A stretch of 64,000 nt of DNA from NCBI GenBank assembly GCA_945861065.1, contig CAMASI010000001.1:62001-126000 (forward strand), in the 5' to 3' direction. Origin of the DNA: Klebsiella pneumoniae (GTDB lineage: Bacteria; Myxococcota_A; UBA796; GCA-2862545). Each line of letters starts with the position of its first letter. Position 1 is the stretch's first letter. The position numbers and the translations under genes are program-made. Below, piece after piece: positions 52,913 to 63,438 of the stretch. The notes under the pieces were generated by a model. It saw only the letters and a list, made by a program, of their open reading frames with translations. It was not told the origin of the DNA and searched no databases.

Positions 52913-55841
52913 ATGATCCTGTTGCTGCTATTGACGGCCTGCGTGGACCCCCCGACGAAGGAGCGCAAACCTGCATCGGAGACGCCGCAGCCGACCGCAG
53001 ACCCGGTGGATGCGTGCGCGGGCGGTGACGAGGACGCGGACGGGCTGGTGGATTGCGCCGATCCCGACTGCGACGGGCCGGCCTGCCCGGAGGACTGCAT
53101 CGACGCAAGGGACAACGACGGCAGCGGCCTTGCGGACTGTGCCGATCCCGCCTGCTGGTGTGCAGATGCCTGCCCGTGCGACGTAGACGGCGATGGATAT
53201 CCGTCGGCGCATATGGGTGGAATGGATTGCGACGACAACAATGTGGATGTGAATCTCGGCGCGATCGAACAATGCAATGGCCTCGATGACGATTGCGATG
53301 CTTTGGAGGACGACGACGACCCGGACGTCGTCATCCCCGACGGCGTGACCATGTGGAAGGACGCGGACCTCGATGGCTTCGGCGACGTCGCGCAATCCTC
53401 CGTGCGGTGTGGCCCGGGTACTGGCTGGGTCCTGGATGACGACGATTGCGATGATTCGAATGGAACCGTGCATCCGAATACGACTGAATTGTGTGGGGAT
53501 GGACTCGACAACGATTGCGACGACCTGTTTGGCGACGACGACCCCGACGTCGACACGTCGGGCACCCCAAGCTGGCCCGACGAAGACGAAGACGGCTATG
53601 GCGACGAAGACGCAGTGCCGCATTACTGCGATCAGCCCGCCGGGTGGGTGGTCAACGGCGACGACTGCAATGACGAGCGGGCGGACGTCAACCCGGACAC
53701 GCTGTGGTACCCGGACGTTGACGCAGACGGATTCGGAGATCCAACCGGGATCACCGTCACTTCGTGCAAGAAACCCGATGACGACCACGTGCGAATTGGG
53801 TGGGGGGATGATTGCGATGATGTAGATGCCAATATCAACCCCGACATGGTGGACGATTGTGATTTTGTGGACTCGAATTGCGACGGGTCGGTGGACGATG
53901 CGTCATCGGCGCCGAGTTGGGTCTTCGACAGCGATGGCGATGGATTTGGCGTCGACCCATGGCCGGGCGCGCCATCGTGCCTGAGCCCAGCGTTGGGCTG
54001 GGTAGACGTCGCGCCCGGCCTGGATTGCGATGACGCAGAGCCGAGCCTGGGCGCACCGGGCGATTGGTTTGCCGACCTCGACGGTGACGGGGTGGGCGCG
54101 GATTTCGTGGCCCTTGCCTGCGAAGCGCCTGCCGACGCAACCGCGGTCGAGGGCGACTGCGATGATGCGGATCCGAGCATTCCCGGCCCGGTGGAGACCT
54201 GCGGGACCGGCGACGAGGACTGCGACGGCGCGGTGGGCTTCGACGACCATGTGAACCTGTCCACAACCAATGGACGGGTGGCTCGACCTGGACGGTGACG
54301 GATTCGGGGATGCGGCGACCTACGTTCCCTGGTGCCAGGACCTTCCATTGGATGTTGCCACAAACGACGACGACTGCGACGATTGGGACCCCCATTCGAG
54401 GGCAGGTCTCGCCTATCGTTTCGACGGCGACGGCGACGGTTTTGGGGCGGGAGAACCGCTGATCCCCGACACGGTCTGCGTCGCGCCTGGACCTGGCTAT
54501 GTGGACGACGATTTCGGCGTGGACTGCGACGATGCCGACGGCAAGAGCTTCCCGGGCGGCATCGAGCGCCATGCAAATGGCGTCGATGACGATTGCGATG
54601 CGCTGGAGGACGAGGCCACCACCATGCTGTTGTCCGATGTGGCGAGCGAAACGTGGCGTTGGCCGCAGAACGTCAGCTTTGGGAGCGCGATTGGCGTCGG
54701 TGGCGACCTGGACGGCGATGGACGGCCCGAGATCCTCGTAGGAGCGCCCTACAACAATGGCAACGATGGGGCGCTGCTTTGGGCGGGCCCCTCCGGTGAA
54801 TTGCGGGTGTGGATCGAGGGTTCGTTGAATAATGTGGGGCTCGCGCGGCCGGTTCTCCAGGATATGGACGCGGACGGCGCAACGGACGTCGTGGTCGGAA
54901 CAGAGGATGAAGACTACGCGGGCACCACCGACGTGGGCACGGCGCGCACGTTTTTTGGACCGGTATTGGACGAGTTTGCCACTCGGAGCCTTGAGGCGTC
55001 GGGGGCCGTGGTCGCGGGCCTGGACACGTCCGGAAGCCTGGGCCACAGCGTTGCCGCCGGGGACATCGACGGCGACGGCATCGCCGACTTGCTGATCGGC
55101 AGCTATGTGAGCGACGGCGGCGTCTACCTGTTCCGAGGACCCCAGGCGCCGGTGTCCCTGGCGCCGCTGGCGGATACCGCGGTTACGGGCGCCTCCTACC
55201 TGGGCGCCGACGTAGAGGCATTCGGCGACATCGATGGCGACGGTGTGGCCGAGTGGGGTGCGGGCGCCCACGTTGAGGCCCCAGGCGGCGCCGTCTACCT
55301 GTTTTCGGGCTTGCCATTGGGTGAACTCCTCGCCGAGGATGCGCCGATCGTCCTGCGCGCCGAGACGGCGTCCGATAATTTCGGCCTTTCCGTTGCCCCA
55401 ATAGGCGATGTTACAGGTGATGGCCTGGCCGACGTCGGCGTCGCAGCCCCGTATCAAGGCGCGGACAACCGCGGTCGCATCTACGTGTTTTCGGCACCGC
55501 TCTCCGGCGAAATCGCTGCCGTGGATGCAAAAGCTCGGATTTATTCGCTGATCAACTACAGCTATTGCGGCTTGACGGGCCTGGGCGCACCTGGAGACCT
55601 CGACGGCGACGGCACCGCGGACCTGGCCGTGCCGTGCAGTTCAAGAAAGCTATACGTGCTCTTCGGTGCCTTCGATGGCGCCTTCGACGTGGCATCAGCG
55701 CCGAGCGCATTCGAGACCAGCCTCGACGCCTATCCGGTGGTACAGTCCGCCCCCGTGGACGTCGACGTCGACGGCTTCAACGATTTGGTGGTGGGGGACG
55801 AGGATGGCGACGACGTCTACCTGCTCTACGGCCCCTTCTGA
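52913..55841 (+). pseudogene. MopE-repeat and FG-GAP lipoprotein interrupted by a frameshift
   Basis: One gene appears in two overlapping frames. The first, from the ATG at 52913 (GGAGG at 52904-52908; signal MILLLLLTAC), encodes DCDD-type repeats such as CNGLDDDCDALEDDDDPDV and CGDGLDNDCDD up to 54298. The second, open from 54270 to 55841, continues the repeat pattern at once (WLDLDGDGFGD) and then holds FG-GAP units (GDLDGDGRPEILVGAP, GDIDGDGIADLLIGS). A single extra base, or two missing, near 54262-54290 explains the break. Restored, the product would be about 975 residues, a surface beta-propeller protein with calcium-binding repeats. A sequencing error is possible. Confidence 0.8.
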
Positions 55842-55930
55842 GGCGCGACTGGCCACCTTCAACATCTACTGGCTTGGCGAATCGGACAAGAGCCGGCGTT
55901 CGGCAGGTGAACTCGATCGACTGACGCGGT

Positions 55931-56269
55931 TCATCGCCGGGAAGTATGATAGCGTCTCTTGCTCGTTCGGATTACCGCGAGGGACGAAAGCGTTTGGATG
56001 AAATGGACGGTACGGGCCTCGCCGACCTCGGCCAGCCGAAGTCCGTGGTACATTCCAAGGATGCAGGACGGGAAGCGCGGGTCGCCTACAGTGTCCTCGT
56101 ACGCCGTGACGGAAGCGACATTCCCGTTCGGCGCGACCTCGAGTTCGAGCGTGATGTCTCCGTGCAGGCCGGGCTTGTATTGCCAAGCAAGACCTGCGCA
56201 CGCCTGGAACTTGGACCTCGATGCGTTGAGGACACGGAGATCGATCCCTTGCGCATGGCTTCGGGTCAT
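55931..56269 (-). CDS. Protein with AgmX/PglI-type C-terminal domain
   Basis: The conserved part reads LHGDITLELEVAPNGNVASV then FPSCILGMYHGLRLAEV, a good match to the TonB-like AgmX/PglI C-terminal domain found in Myxococcota motility and envelope proteins. The start is uncertain: ATG at 56269 gives 112 residues, ATG at 56392 gives 153. The N-terminal extension looks non-globular. It is divergent from the eutB remnant, whose missing 5' half would have occupied this location. Confidence 0.55.
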   Translation of the reverse strand: MTRSHAQGIDLRVLNASRSKFQACAGLAWQYKPGLHGDITLELEVAPNGNVASVTAYEDTVGDPRFPSCILGMYHGLRLAEVGEARTVHFIQTLSSLAVIRTSKRRYHTSRR

Positions 56270-56433
56270 GGCAACGAGTCCGGCCGCGGCCGCAATCCGG
56301 CCGTCGCGGGGCGTCGGCGCCTCGGCAGGCTCCTGACAGCCGTCCAGGGCCTTTCGCCCTGGCGGGCTATCGCCCGGGCGGCCCCGGCCCATTCGGGGCT
56401 CGTTGGCACGGGGCTCGGCCCCTCGGCTGTCCC

Positions 56434-57850
56434 ATGGACCTGATGTTCCAGTCCTTCGCCGGCTCACAGACGGCTAACGAGGCCTTCGGCATTTCGGTCG
56501 CACTCATGGACGAAGCGTGGGCCACGATGAAGGAACGGGGCACTGGGAAGGGCAAGAATTGCATGTATTTCGAGACGGGTCAGGGCTCGGCGCTGTCGTC
56601 GGACGCGCACCACGGCGCCGACCAGCTCACCCTCGAAGCGCGCTGCTATGGATTTGCGCGTCGCTACAAACCCTTTCTTGTGAATACCGTCGTGGGGTTC
56701 ATCGGTCCGGAATACCTCGAAGACGGCGCCCAGATCACGCGGGCTGCGCTCGAAGACCACTTCATGGGCAAGCTGCTCGGGCTGCCGACGGGCTGCGACG
56801 CCTGCTACACCTACCATTCACGGATGGGCCAAGACGAATTGGAAAACCTGAAGGTGCTGCTCGGCACCGCGGGTTGCAGCTACTTGATGTCATTGCCCGT
56901 CGGGGACGACATCATGCTCAACTATCAGTCGACCTCATTCCACGATGTCGCCACCGTTCGGGCCCTGGTGCGCAAGCGGCCCACGCCTGAATTTGATGCG
57001 TGGCTGAACGAAAAAGGAATCATGGACGGCGACCGGCCAGGAAAACGTTTCGGAGACCCGACCGTGATTGAGATCGGCGGGCACCGTTCGACGCCGGAGG
57101 GCATCGCGGCATCAGCAGCCCGGCACACCCCAGCGCGGCTCGGCGTGGGCCATGTGGGCTCACGATACCCGACGAACGTCTCGCTGCAATTTCAGACCGA
57201 TTTGGCGGTGGCGCACGACGCGGTGAGCACGGAGCTGCCTGACGATTGGGCGACAACGCACGGCTACCTCCCGCTTCGCTCTCGGGTGAGGGACGGTCGC
57301 GAATTCCTGCTTCGCCCCGATCTCGGTCGTCGGCTCGACGCCGCGTCCGTGGCCCACCTTCGGGCCGAGCCCGGTGCGGCGTGGACGTACAGCCCATCCT
57401 TGCCGACGGACTGTCAGCGGTGGCGTGCATGGGCGCCGGGCCCGAGCTTCTTGCCCGGTACATCGCCGCCTGCGAGGCCCGTGGCTGGACCGTTGGAACG
57501 CCGGTGTGCGCAAAATTCGCCCGCGTGTGGCTGGAGGACGAAATTGGCCAGGAGGTCGGGGCACGCGTAGCGGTGATTCTACTCGGGGAGCGCCCGGGCC
57601 TCGGCACCGGCGACGGGCTCTCGGCGTACCCCGTGCACGACCCAAAAATCGGCAACACGGATCGCCAACGGAACATGGTGAGCAACATCCACGTACGCGG
57701 CGTGCCGCCGGCTTTGGCCGCGGAACGCCTCGCCCTGCTGACGGGCGCCATGCTCGACCAGCGGCTGTCCGGCGTGGCGTTGGACCTGACTTCGCTGGCC
57801 GATCGACTCGGGGACGCGGGACGCGTCGAACCCAAGCCCCGCTGTCGCGG
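56434..57850 (+). pseudogene. Truncated, fused and frameshifted ethanolamine ammonia-lyase (eutB-eutC remnant)
   Basis: The frame begins abruptly inside EutB at DLMFQSFAGSQTAN and continues through YFETGQGSALS, VNTVVGFIGPEYL, GKLLGLPTGCDACYTYH and DDIMLNYQSTSFHD. The first half of EutB (about 240 residues, including much of the barrel) is missing. No stop separates the end of EutB (RFGDP) from EutC, which starts near TPARLGVGHVGSRYPTN and reaches RRPDLGRRLDAASVAHL-like sequence. Near 57380 the frame shifts and EutC resumes with ILADGLSAVACMG, ARVAVILLGERPGL and NMVSNIHVRG. A truncated, shifted gene cannot make active enzyme. Confidence 0.85.
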
Positions 57851-57902
57851 CCGCGCCTTGTGGAGAGCGAGGGCATGCGGCGCAGATCGTAGGACGCGCC
57901 AA

Positions 57903-58532
57903 CTACCAGTCGCCGGAACAGGGATCGCACACCACGCCGTCGAGCCCCCACGTGGCATCGGAATCACCCGCCAGGTCAAAGCCCGCCACGCCCTGGCCGA
58001 CAGTCAACCACCAATCACCGACGAGTTCGGACCCCGCTGCCGACCCGTCACCCCCGTCCACGACGAAATGCAGGCATTCCCACGACAGCGGCCCGGGGCA
58101 GGCCTCACGGTCCACATAGGTCGACGTCCACTCAGCATTGTCCGTCGTCGTGGACACGCCTGTTCCTTTTGCGGGAATGTCGACGTCGCATACCACCAGC
58201 GGGGGGTCCAGCATGACCCCCCCGAGCGGCGTCTCCACGGCGTGCACGAGGATTCCGTCCTGTACCGTGCTCGACCAGGAAATGGTCCTCACCCATTCCG
58301 CCGCGCCCCCCGGCATTGCGACCGAATCGAAATCAACGGCGTAGACGGCGCGGCCCTCATCGTCGAATGTCGCGTTCCCGTTCGTCGCCACCAGGTTGTC
58401 CGCGACAGGGTCCTGCACGTAAGACCAGGTTCTTGTGCCGCCGAAGGGCAGGTAGACGTAGACCTGCTCGGGATTCACAAATGCAGTCACCTGGGGCGTG
58501 CAGGCCAGCCACCACCACATCGTCCACCTCAC
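57903..58532 (-). CDS. Lipoprotein of unknown function
   Basis: A 209-residue lipoprotein. MRWTMWWWLAC gives ten residues before the lipobox Cys; a second ATG at 58520 would leave six. The mature part is beta-rich with several aromatic strands (VYVYLPFGGTRTWSYV) and Cys residues late in the chain (CPGPLSWEC, CDPCSGDW), suggesting disulfides. No family is recognised. It converges on the eut remnant. Confidence 0.6.
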   Translation of the reverse strand: MRWTMWWWLACTPQVTAFVNPEQVYVYLPFGGTRTWSYVQDPVADNLVATNGNATFDDEGRAVYAVDFDSVAMPGGAAEWVRTISWSSTVQDGILVHAVETPLGGVMLDPPLVVCDVDIPAKGTGVSTTTDNAEWTSTYVDREACPGPLSWECLHFVVDGGDGSAAGSELVGDWWLTVGQGVAGFDLAGDSDATWGLDGVVCDPCSGDW

Positions 58533-58673
58533 CGAGCCTGTAACGGCGACGCTGAGGCATTGCCCAGCACGCCGGCCCAGCCCCCCTCGATCTCAGAAGA
58601 TCGCGTTGCCACCGTCCTGCCTACCTCAACGTCTCCGCGCTCAGTCGGGGCCGTCTATCACACGGCCTAAGCG

Positions 58674-59567
58674 TCAAGGGCTCGACCTCGAAAGGCGGAA
58701 CCCCAGGTCGAAGTAGGAGTGGTCCGGGGAGCCGTTGCGGCGGCCGGAGACGGTCGCGTAGCGCGCGTCGTAGTACCAATCGCCGCCGCGAAGGACACGA
58801 TGGAAGCCTGACTCTGCGCCGATCGGGTCCGTCGCGCCACGCGACGGGTAGTCGTCGAACCAATCCTGCGTCCACTCCCACACGTTGCCGCTCATGTCGT
58901 AGAGGCCGCAGGCGTTCGGGGCGAGGCCCGCCACCGTGTTCGTGCTGGTGTTGCTGTTCTCGTCGGTCCACGCCACGTCGGTCGAGGTGTTCGAGCCCGC
59001 GTACTGAGTGTCGGTCCCGCAGCGCGCCGCGCCCTCCCACTCGGCCTCCGTCAAGAGCCGGTAGCCAATGCAGTCGTAGGGGTTCATGCCGACGGCGCAC
59101 TTGACGTCGGCGCCGAACCCGGTGCAGATGTAGCATGCCTGCAACCCCGCAGCGTCCGACACCGCGTTCGCGTAGGCCGCCGACTCGTACCAATTCACCC
59201 GCTCGACCGGGCAGTTGTCCGGGCCTAACCCGTCGCAGTCCGTGAAATACGACGGGTTGTACCCCATCACCGCCCGGAACTGGCCCTGCGTCACCTCGGT
59301 GACGCCAACGTAGTAGGCGTGGGTGCGCGTGACGCTGTGAACGCCGTACCCGTAGTCGGGCTGGCCCGGCGTGCTCCCCATGTCAAAGGTGCTGGCCGGG
59401 ATCTTCACGAAGCCTGCGTCGATGCCTAAATCCGTATCCTTGTCGGTGTCCGAATCAGCATCGCTGTCCGCGTCTGTGTCGGCATCGCCGGGGTTCGACG
59501 GGTCGTCGGCCGTTCCCGTGCAGGCGGGCAACGTCAAGGTGGCGAGGCCGAGAGTCAAGGGGATCAT
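58674..59567 (-). CDS. Lipoprotein with formylglycine-generating-enzyme (FGE-sulfatase) domain
   Basis: A 297-residue lipoprotein with the signal ending LTLPAC, an Asp/Thr/Ser-rich linker of about 25 residues, and then an FGE-sulfatase (SUMF1) fold: PASTFDMGS, VTEVTQGQFRAVMGYNPS, RLLTEAEWEGAAR, GNVWEWTQDW and RVLRGGDWYYD. Extra cysteines sit in the middle. Such lipid-anchored members are common in Myxococcota and most are not proven sulfatase activators; the domain may serve ligand binding. It is divergent from the formate dehydrogenase operon. Confidence 0.82.
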   Translation of the reverse strand: MIPLTLGLATLTLPACTGTADDPSNPGDADTDADSDADSDTDKDTDLGIDAGFVKIPASTFDMGSTPGQPDYGYGVHSVTRTHAYYVGVTEVTQGQFRAVMGYNPSYFTDCDGLGPDNCPVERVNWYESAAYANAVSDAAGLQACYICTGFGADVKCAVGMNPYDCIGYRLLTEAEWEGAARCGTDTQYAGSNTSTDVAWTDENSNTSTNTVAGLAPNACGLYDMSGNVWEWTQDWFDDYPSRGATDPIGAESGFHRVLRGGDWYYDARYATVSGRRNGSPDHSYFDLGFRLSRSSP

Positions 59568-59685
59568 GGGGGCTCCGGCGTGGTAAATGACGAACGCGGT
59601 GGCAATATCCCGGTGCGCCGGTTGGCGTGGGGCGCCAGCACAGGCCCGTGCCCGCTCGAGATAAGACCCCCGCATTGGAGGCCCA

Positions 59686-61587
59686 ATGGCTCGCAAGCCC
59701 CTCTCCCGCATGACCCATCCCTACGTTCGCGACGACGGCGTGCTCCGCCGCGCCACCTGGGACGAAGCCCTCGACCGCGCAGCCGATGGCCTCCGCCGAA
59801 CCATCACCCAACACGGTGGCCCCGCGGTCGGCATCTTCTCGTGCAGCAAAGCCACCAACGAAATGAACTACTTTGCCCAAAAGTTCATTCGCACCGCAAT
59901 CGGTTCCAACAACATCGATTCCTGTAATCGAACTTGACACGCGCCTAGCGTCGTCGGTCTGGCGACAGTTTTTGGGGCAGGCGGAGGAACTTCCTCCTAT
60001 CGTGACATCGAAGAGTCCGACGTCATCGTGTTGTGGGGAAGCAACGCCCGCGAGGCGCATCCCATCTTCTTCCACCACGTGCTCAAAGGCTTGCACAACG
60101 GCGCGAAACTCTTCGTCATCGACCCGAGACGCACCCCCACCGCGGATTGGGCAGACGCACACCTCCCGCTGCGCGTAGGAACCGACATCGAATTGGCCTT
60201 CGGCGTCGCCCGCGAAATCATTGCGGCGGGGCTCGTCAACACCGAGTTCGTCGAAAACGCCACCGAAGGATTCGAGGCGTTTCGCGAACACGTGTCACCT
60301 TGGACCCTTGAACGCACAGAAGCAGCCACCGGCGTTCCTGCGGCATTGATCCGGCGCCTGGCCCACGCCTACGGGGGCGCCAACAGGGCACAGATCTGTT
60401 GGACCTTGGGCATCACCGAACACCACAACGCGGTGGACAACGTGTTGTCCCTGATTCACCTCGGCTTGCTCACCGGGCACGTCGGTCGCACGGGCTCTGG
60501 ACTCAACCCCCTGCGCGGTCAGAACAACGTGCAAGGGGGCGGCGATATGGGCGCACTGCCCCACAAACTCCCGGGTTTCCAGGACCTGGAAGACGACGAA
60601 GCGCGTGGCCGCTACGAAGCCCTGTGGGGCTGCACGATTCCGCCGAAAAACGGTTGGCACCTCACACAGATGTTCGAGGCCATGGGTCGGGGGGAACTCC
60701 GCACCGTGCTTGTCATCGGCGAGAATCCTGCCCAGTCCGAGGCTGACGCCCTCCATGCGCGCAAACTGCTCGCGGGCCTCGACACCCTCATCGTCATGGA
60801 TTTGTTCATGACCATGACGGCGGAAATGGCCGACGTCGTGTTCCCCTCCGCCGCCGCGTGGGTGGAATGCGGTGGAACGGTCACGAACAGCGAACGCCGC
60901 GTGCAACGTTGTCGCAAGGCCTTGGACCCGCCAGGCGAGGCCAAAGACGACATTTGGATTCTGGCAGAGCTCAGCAAACGCCTCGGCCGCGACTGGGGCT
61001 ACCCCACACCGGAAGAGTTGTGGGACGAACTCCGATTGTTGTCCCCGATGCACCACGGCATGAGCCTCGAACGAATCGAGGCCAACGATGGCCTCCAGTG
61101 GCCCTGCCCGACCGACGACCACCCAGGCACCCCTTTCCTACATGGACGCCTGTGGGAACGCCCCGTACCGGGTCGCCTCGCCCCTTTCACCCTCGTGGTT
61201 CCGGATCCACCCGTGGACACCCTGACCGCCGACTTCCCCATCCGACTCACCACCGGCCGACGGCTCGACGCCTACAACACGGGCGTACAAACTCAGCAGT
61301 ACGCGAACCCGCTGCGGCGACGGGAGACGATCGACCTGTCCCCCATCGACTGTGACAGGCTCGGCGTCAGCGACGGCGACATCGTGGTCGTCACCAGCCG
61401 ACGTGCGTCGGTCAATGTGATGGCCCGCGCCGACAAGGGCCTTGTTCCCGGGCTCGCGTTCATGACCTGGCACGACCCCACCGAGGTCGACACGAACCTG
61501 CTCACGATCGAAGCCACCGACCCAAAATCTGGCACGGCCGAGTTCAAAGCGACAGCCATTCGGGTCGAGCGCGCAACCAGTTTGTAA
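59686..61587 (+). CDS. fdhA: Selenocysteine-containing formate dehydrogenase catalytic subunit (lacks N-terminal Fe-S domain)
   Basis: Molybdopterin enzyme oxidising formate. The in-frame TGA at 59935-59937 lies in CNRT-TGA-HAPS, exactly where formate dehydrogenases carry Sec or Cys. The frame stays open on both sides, giving 633 residues with Sec84. Flanking family blocks are GSNNIDSCNRT, GLATVFGAGGGTSSYRDIE and LWGSNAREAHPIFFHH. Later come GQNNVQGGGDMGALP, GENPAQSEAD, and the C-terminal molybdopterin-dinucleotide domain with LTTGRRLDAYNTG. The protein starts directly at the THPYVRDDG region, so the usual [4Fe-4S] CxxCxxxC domain is missing from this polypeptide. Translation requires SelB and Sec-tRNA, not seen in the window. 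Confidence 0.9.
59935..59966 (+). promoter_or_regulatory. Bacterial SECIS-like element directing UGA to selenocysteine
   Basis: The TGA is followed by 18 bases and then GGTCT (59956-59960). GTCGTC (59950-59955) pairs with GGCGAC (59961-59966), making a six-pair stem with one G:U that presents GGUCU as the apical loop. In E. coli fdhF the loop GGUCU also starts 18 bases after the UGA. SelB recognition by this organism's machinery is inferred. Confidence 0.85.
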
Positions 61588-61632
61588 GCTGCGGGGCGCT
61601 GGACGCGGCCGGATGCTAGGGCGGCGCCAAAT

Positions 61633-63438
61633 ATGGACATTCACCTCCCCTCCGCAAAACCAACGCCCGACGAAGTCGAGGCGATCGTTTCCGTACTCGG
61701 CCCTGAACCCACGGACACGGGCCCTGCTGGGCTGTCGTCAGCGCAGGGTCAGCGTCATCTGCTACTCGAGGTTCTGCACGGGCTGCAGGCGCGAATCGGG
61801 TGGCTTTCCCCCGGCGGACTCGGCGAAGTCTGTCGTCGGCTCCATGTGCCTCCGGCCGACGCGTACGGCGTCGCCACGTTCTACTCACTGTTCTCCGTCA
61901 AGCCGCGCGCGAAAACCATCGTTCATGTCTGCGAAGACATCAGTTGCCAAGTGCGTGGTGCACCCGCGTTGATGGAGGCCTTGGCCACCCGCCTCGGACC
62001 CGCAGGCACGGAGCGTAACGGCGCCACCTGGATGCGGAGCCCCTGCCTCGGCTTGTGCGAGACGGCCCCAGCCGCGATGCTGACCGTGGCTGGCCGCGCG
62101 CCCGTCTGCGCCACCTGGGGTCGCGCCACGCTCGACCAACTCGTCGCCGCAACAGCGGGAATCGCGCCGCCACGAGGCCCACCGCCCGTCGCTCAGGATC
62201 CCGCCTCCTTGCGCCTGCTCCGCCGAGTGGCGGTCGATCCGACCCAGCTGCAGGCCTACCAACACGCTGGAGGCTACGCGGCCCTGTTCAAAGCCCTGGA
62301 CCTGGGACCCGCGGCGGTCATCGCGGAGGTGAGCGCCTCTGGCCTGATGGGTCGAGGTGGCGCGGCCTTTCCCACGGGGCGCAAGTGGGCTGCCGTGGCA
62401 GGACAGGCCGCCCAACCGCATTGGTTGGTGTGCAACGCAGACGAATCCGAGCCGGGCACCTTCAAAGACCGCGTGCTCATCGAAGCCGACCCCTTTGCCC
62501 TCGTGGAGTCCATGACCATTGCCGCGTTCGCTACGGGCTGCGCGATTGGAATCGTGTACCTGCGCGGAGAATATCCGTTGGCGCACGAGCGGCTATCCAA
62601 CGCCATCGCTCAGGCACGGGCCGCCGGATTGCTCGGGGAAAATATCCGTGGAACGGGCTTTTCTTTTGACTTGGATATCCGCAAGGGGGCCGGCGCCTAT
62701 ATTTGCGGAGAAGAAACGGCGCTTTTCAACTCGATCGAGGGCAAACGAGGCGAGCCGCGGAGTAAGCCGCCGTTTCCAGTCGAGGTGGGTTTGTTCGGGA
62801 AACCCACGCTCATCAATAACGTTGAAACGCTGTGCAACGTTCCGCTTATCTTATTGGAAGGCGCTGCCGCTTTTGCTGCGATTGGGACGAAAACGAGTAC
62901 TGGGACGCGGCTGTTTTGTCTGTCGGGCCACGTTCGGGCACCCGGCCTGTACGAAGTGCCGTTCGGAACCACACTGCGCGCGCTTTTGGACCTCGCAGGC
63001 GGCGTCGCGGAGGGGCGGTCGCTGCGCGCCGTGTTGCTCGGCGGGGCCGCCGGGACCTTCGTCGGACCCGGCGATCTCGACGTGCCCCTCACCTTCGAAG
63101 ACACCCGGCGCATCGGTGCGACGCTTGGCAGCGGCGTCGTCGTGGTGTTGGACGACCGCACCGCCCTTCTCCCGATTCTCCAACGGATCGCAGGATTTTT
63201 CCGAGACGAGTCTTGTGGCCAATGTGTGCCATGCCGGGTGGGCACAGTGCGACAGGAAGAACTACTCACCCGCGTGGCGTGCAAACGAACGCATGGGGGC
63301 GTCGCAGCGGAACAAGCGCTGTTTGCCGACCTCGACACTGTGATGCGCGACGCATCCATTTGTGGGCTCGGCCAGACCGCTTCGTCGGCCGTCGCCTCCG
63401 CCATGAAACGATTCCCCGATTTGTGGGAGGGCAACTGA
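61633..63438 (+). CDS. Fused NuoE-NuoF type diaphorase subunit of formate dehydrogenase
   Basis: NAD-reducing subunit of 601 residues. The N-terminal 150 residues are NuoE/FdsG-like, with 2Fe-2S cysteines in CEDISCQVRG and SPCLGLCETAPA. The rest is NuoF/FdsB-like: the FMN/NADH region GLMGRGGAAFPTGRKW, CNADESEPGTFKDR, GAGAYICGEETAL and the 4Fe-4S motif ESCGQCVPCRVG. The two are separate proteins in Nuo and in Fds-type enzymes; here they are one. It lies 45 bases after fdhA and overlaps the next gene (TGATG), so the enzyme is probably a soluble NAD+-linked complex. Confidence 0.92.
   Translation: MDIHLPSAKPTPDEVEAIVSVLGPEPTDTGPAGLSSAQGQRHLLLEVLHGLQARIGWLSPGGLGEVCRRLHVPPADAYGVATFYSLFSVKPRAKTIVHVCEDISCQVRGAPALMEALATRLGPAGTERNGATWMRSPCLGLCETAPAAMLTVAGRAPVCATWGRATLDQLVAATAGIAPPRGPPPVAQDPASLRLLRRVAVDPTQLQAYQHAGGYAALFKALDLGPAAVIAEVSASGLMGRGGAAFPTGRKWAAVAGQAAQPHWLVCNADESEPGTFKDRVLIEADPFALVESMTIAAFATGCAIGIVYLRGEYPLAHERLSNAIAQARAAGLLGENIRGTGFSFDLDIRKGAGAYICGEETALFNSIEGKRGEPRSKPPFPVEVGLFGKPTLINNVETLCNVPLILLEGAAAFAAIGTKTSTGTRLFCLSGHVRAPGLYEVPFGTTLRALLDLAGGVAEGRSLRAVLLGGAAGTFVGPGDLDVPLTFEDTRRIGATLGSGVVVVLDDRTALLPILQRIAGFFRDESCGQCVPCRVGTVRQEELLTRVACKRTHGGVAAEQALFADLDTVMRDASICGLGQTASSAVASAMKRFPDLWEGN

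Noticed and set aside
53835-55457. 540-residue minus-strand ORF
   Set aside because: Antisense of the acidic DCDD/FG-GAP repeats, which gives long open frames rich in Val/Ile/Arg.
57850-58670. Continuation of the EutC frame to 58670
   Set aside because: After about 57850 similarity ends and the frame runs antisense through the lipoprotein at 57903-58532.
59686-59937. Short ORF ending at TGA followed by a separate truncated oxidoreductase
   Set aside because: The TGA is in frame with the rest, falls at the Sec/Cys active-site position and is followed by a SECIS-like hairpin, so it is read as selenocysteine rather than a nonsense or frameshift mutation.
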